From the NCBI GenBank assembly GCA_030634505.1, contig DAOWAQ010000125.1, positions 1-6,202 of the forward strand: a stretch of DNA of 6,202 nt, in the 5' to 3' direction. The position numbers and the translations under genes were made by a program. The notes below the pieces were generated by a model. It was not told where the DNA came from and ran no database searches. It saw only the letters and a program-made list of their open reading frames with translations. The stretch comes from Calditrichia bacterium. GTDB taxonomy: Bacteria; Calditrichota; Calditrichia; JAJRVZ01. Below are positions 6,046-6,202 of the stretch, piece by piece. Each line of letters starts with the position of its first letter. The stretch's first letter is position 1.

Positions 6046-6202
6046 TCAAACTTCTATCAATTTATTTTTGATCGCATACTGCGTTAGTTCAACATTGGAT
6101 TTGAGTTTCATTTTTTCAAGTATACGATTGCGGTAGGAATAAACGGTATGAATACTTATTGACAGGTCATCAGCAATTTCATCAGCGCTTTTTCCATTAC
6201 CG
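6046..6202 (-). CDS. NarL/FixJ-type response regulator, C-terminal LuxR helix-turn-helix only (5' part outside window)
   Basis: Only the last 51 codons are in the window, ending in TGA at 6048-6046. They hold most of a LuxR/GerE DNA-binding domain. ADEIADDLSISIHTVYSYR gives the scaffold helix and the recognition helix with the conserved TV.SYR, and NRILEKMKLKSNVELTQYA gives the dimer-side helix with the usual EL..YA. The ending after the HTH (NKLIEV) is the normal length for NarL/FixJ regulators, in which a receiver domain precedes this domain. That receiver, and so its signal, cannot be seen here. It is transcribed toward gdhA about 300 bases away; any control of gdhA is speculation. Confidence 0.9.
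   Translation of the reverse strand, partial: GNGKSADEIADDLSISIHTVYSYRNRILEKMKLKSNVELTQYAIKNKLIEV

Overview
The window reads as a chromosomal stretch from a low-G+C member of the Bacteroidota (Bacteroidales-like). This is inferred from three things. The protein sequences have that character, above all the LuxR-type helix-turn-helix tail. There is a very long receiver/ATP-grasp protein of a kind I associate with this phylum and its neighbours. Shine-Dalgarno use is mixed, strong before some genes and absent before others. No marker gene settles the taxonomy. All genes lie on the minus strand, so transcription runs from high to low coordinates. Both ends of the window cut through a gene.

Layout in transcription order. 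(1) 6202-6046: last 51 codons of a NarL/FixJ-type response regulator (LuxR HTH). (2) 6045-5740: about 300 bases without a gene, holding a fold-back cluster of 8-base repeats, a 19-base palindrome and a weak candidate promoter for the next gene. (3) 5739-4378: complete NADP-type glutamate dehydrogenase gdhA, with a perfect AGGAGG ribosome binding site. (4) 4377-4195: spacer with a small inverted repeat and a clear intrinsic terminator that ends the gdhA unit. (5) 4194-1192: a 1000-residue protein with one degenerate receiver domain, one intact receiver domain, an orphan PEP-synthase-type ATP-grasp domain and an unassigned C-terminal region. (6) 1175-1014: a 53-residue zinc-ribbon protein. (7) 1013 to the window edge: a second glutamate dehydrogenase of the other (NAD/archaeal-Thermotoga-like) type, with its C-terminus missing. 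The zinc-ribbon stop codon abuts this gene's ATG directly (TAAATG).

Genes 5-7 look like one operon, with gaps of 16 and 0 bases. gdhA is a separate unit behind a terminator. A reasonable but unproved reading is that gdhA assimilates ammonium into glutamate, while the downstream operon makes a glutamate dehydrogenase of the type often used catabolically, co-expressed with a signal-receiving phosphotransferase-like protein and a small zinc protein. The receiver/ATP-grasp protein is the most unusual item. It keeps the ATP-binding half of PEP synthase but lacks the recognisable phosphohistidine motif and has no room for the PEP/pyruvate barrel. It is therefore unlikely to be a real PEP synthase or pyruvate phosphate dikinase, whatever automated annotation may call it.
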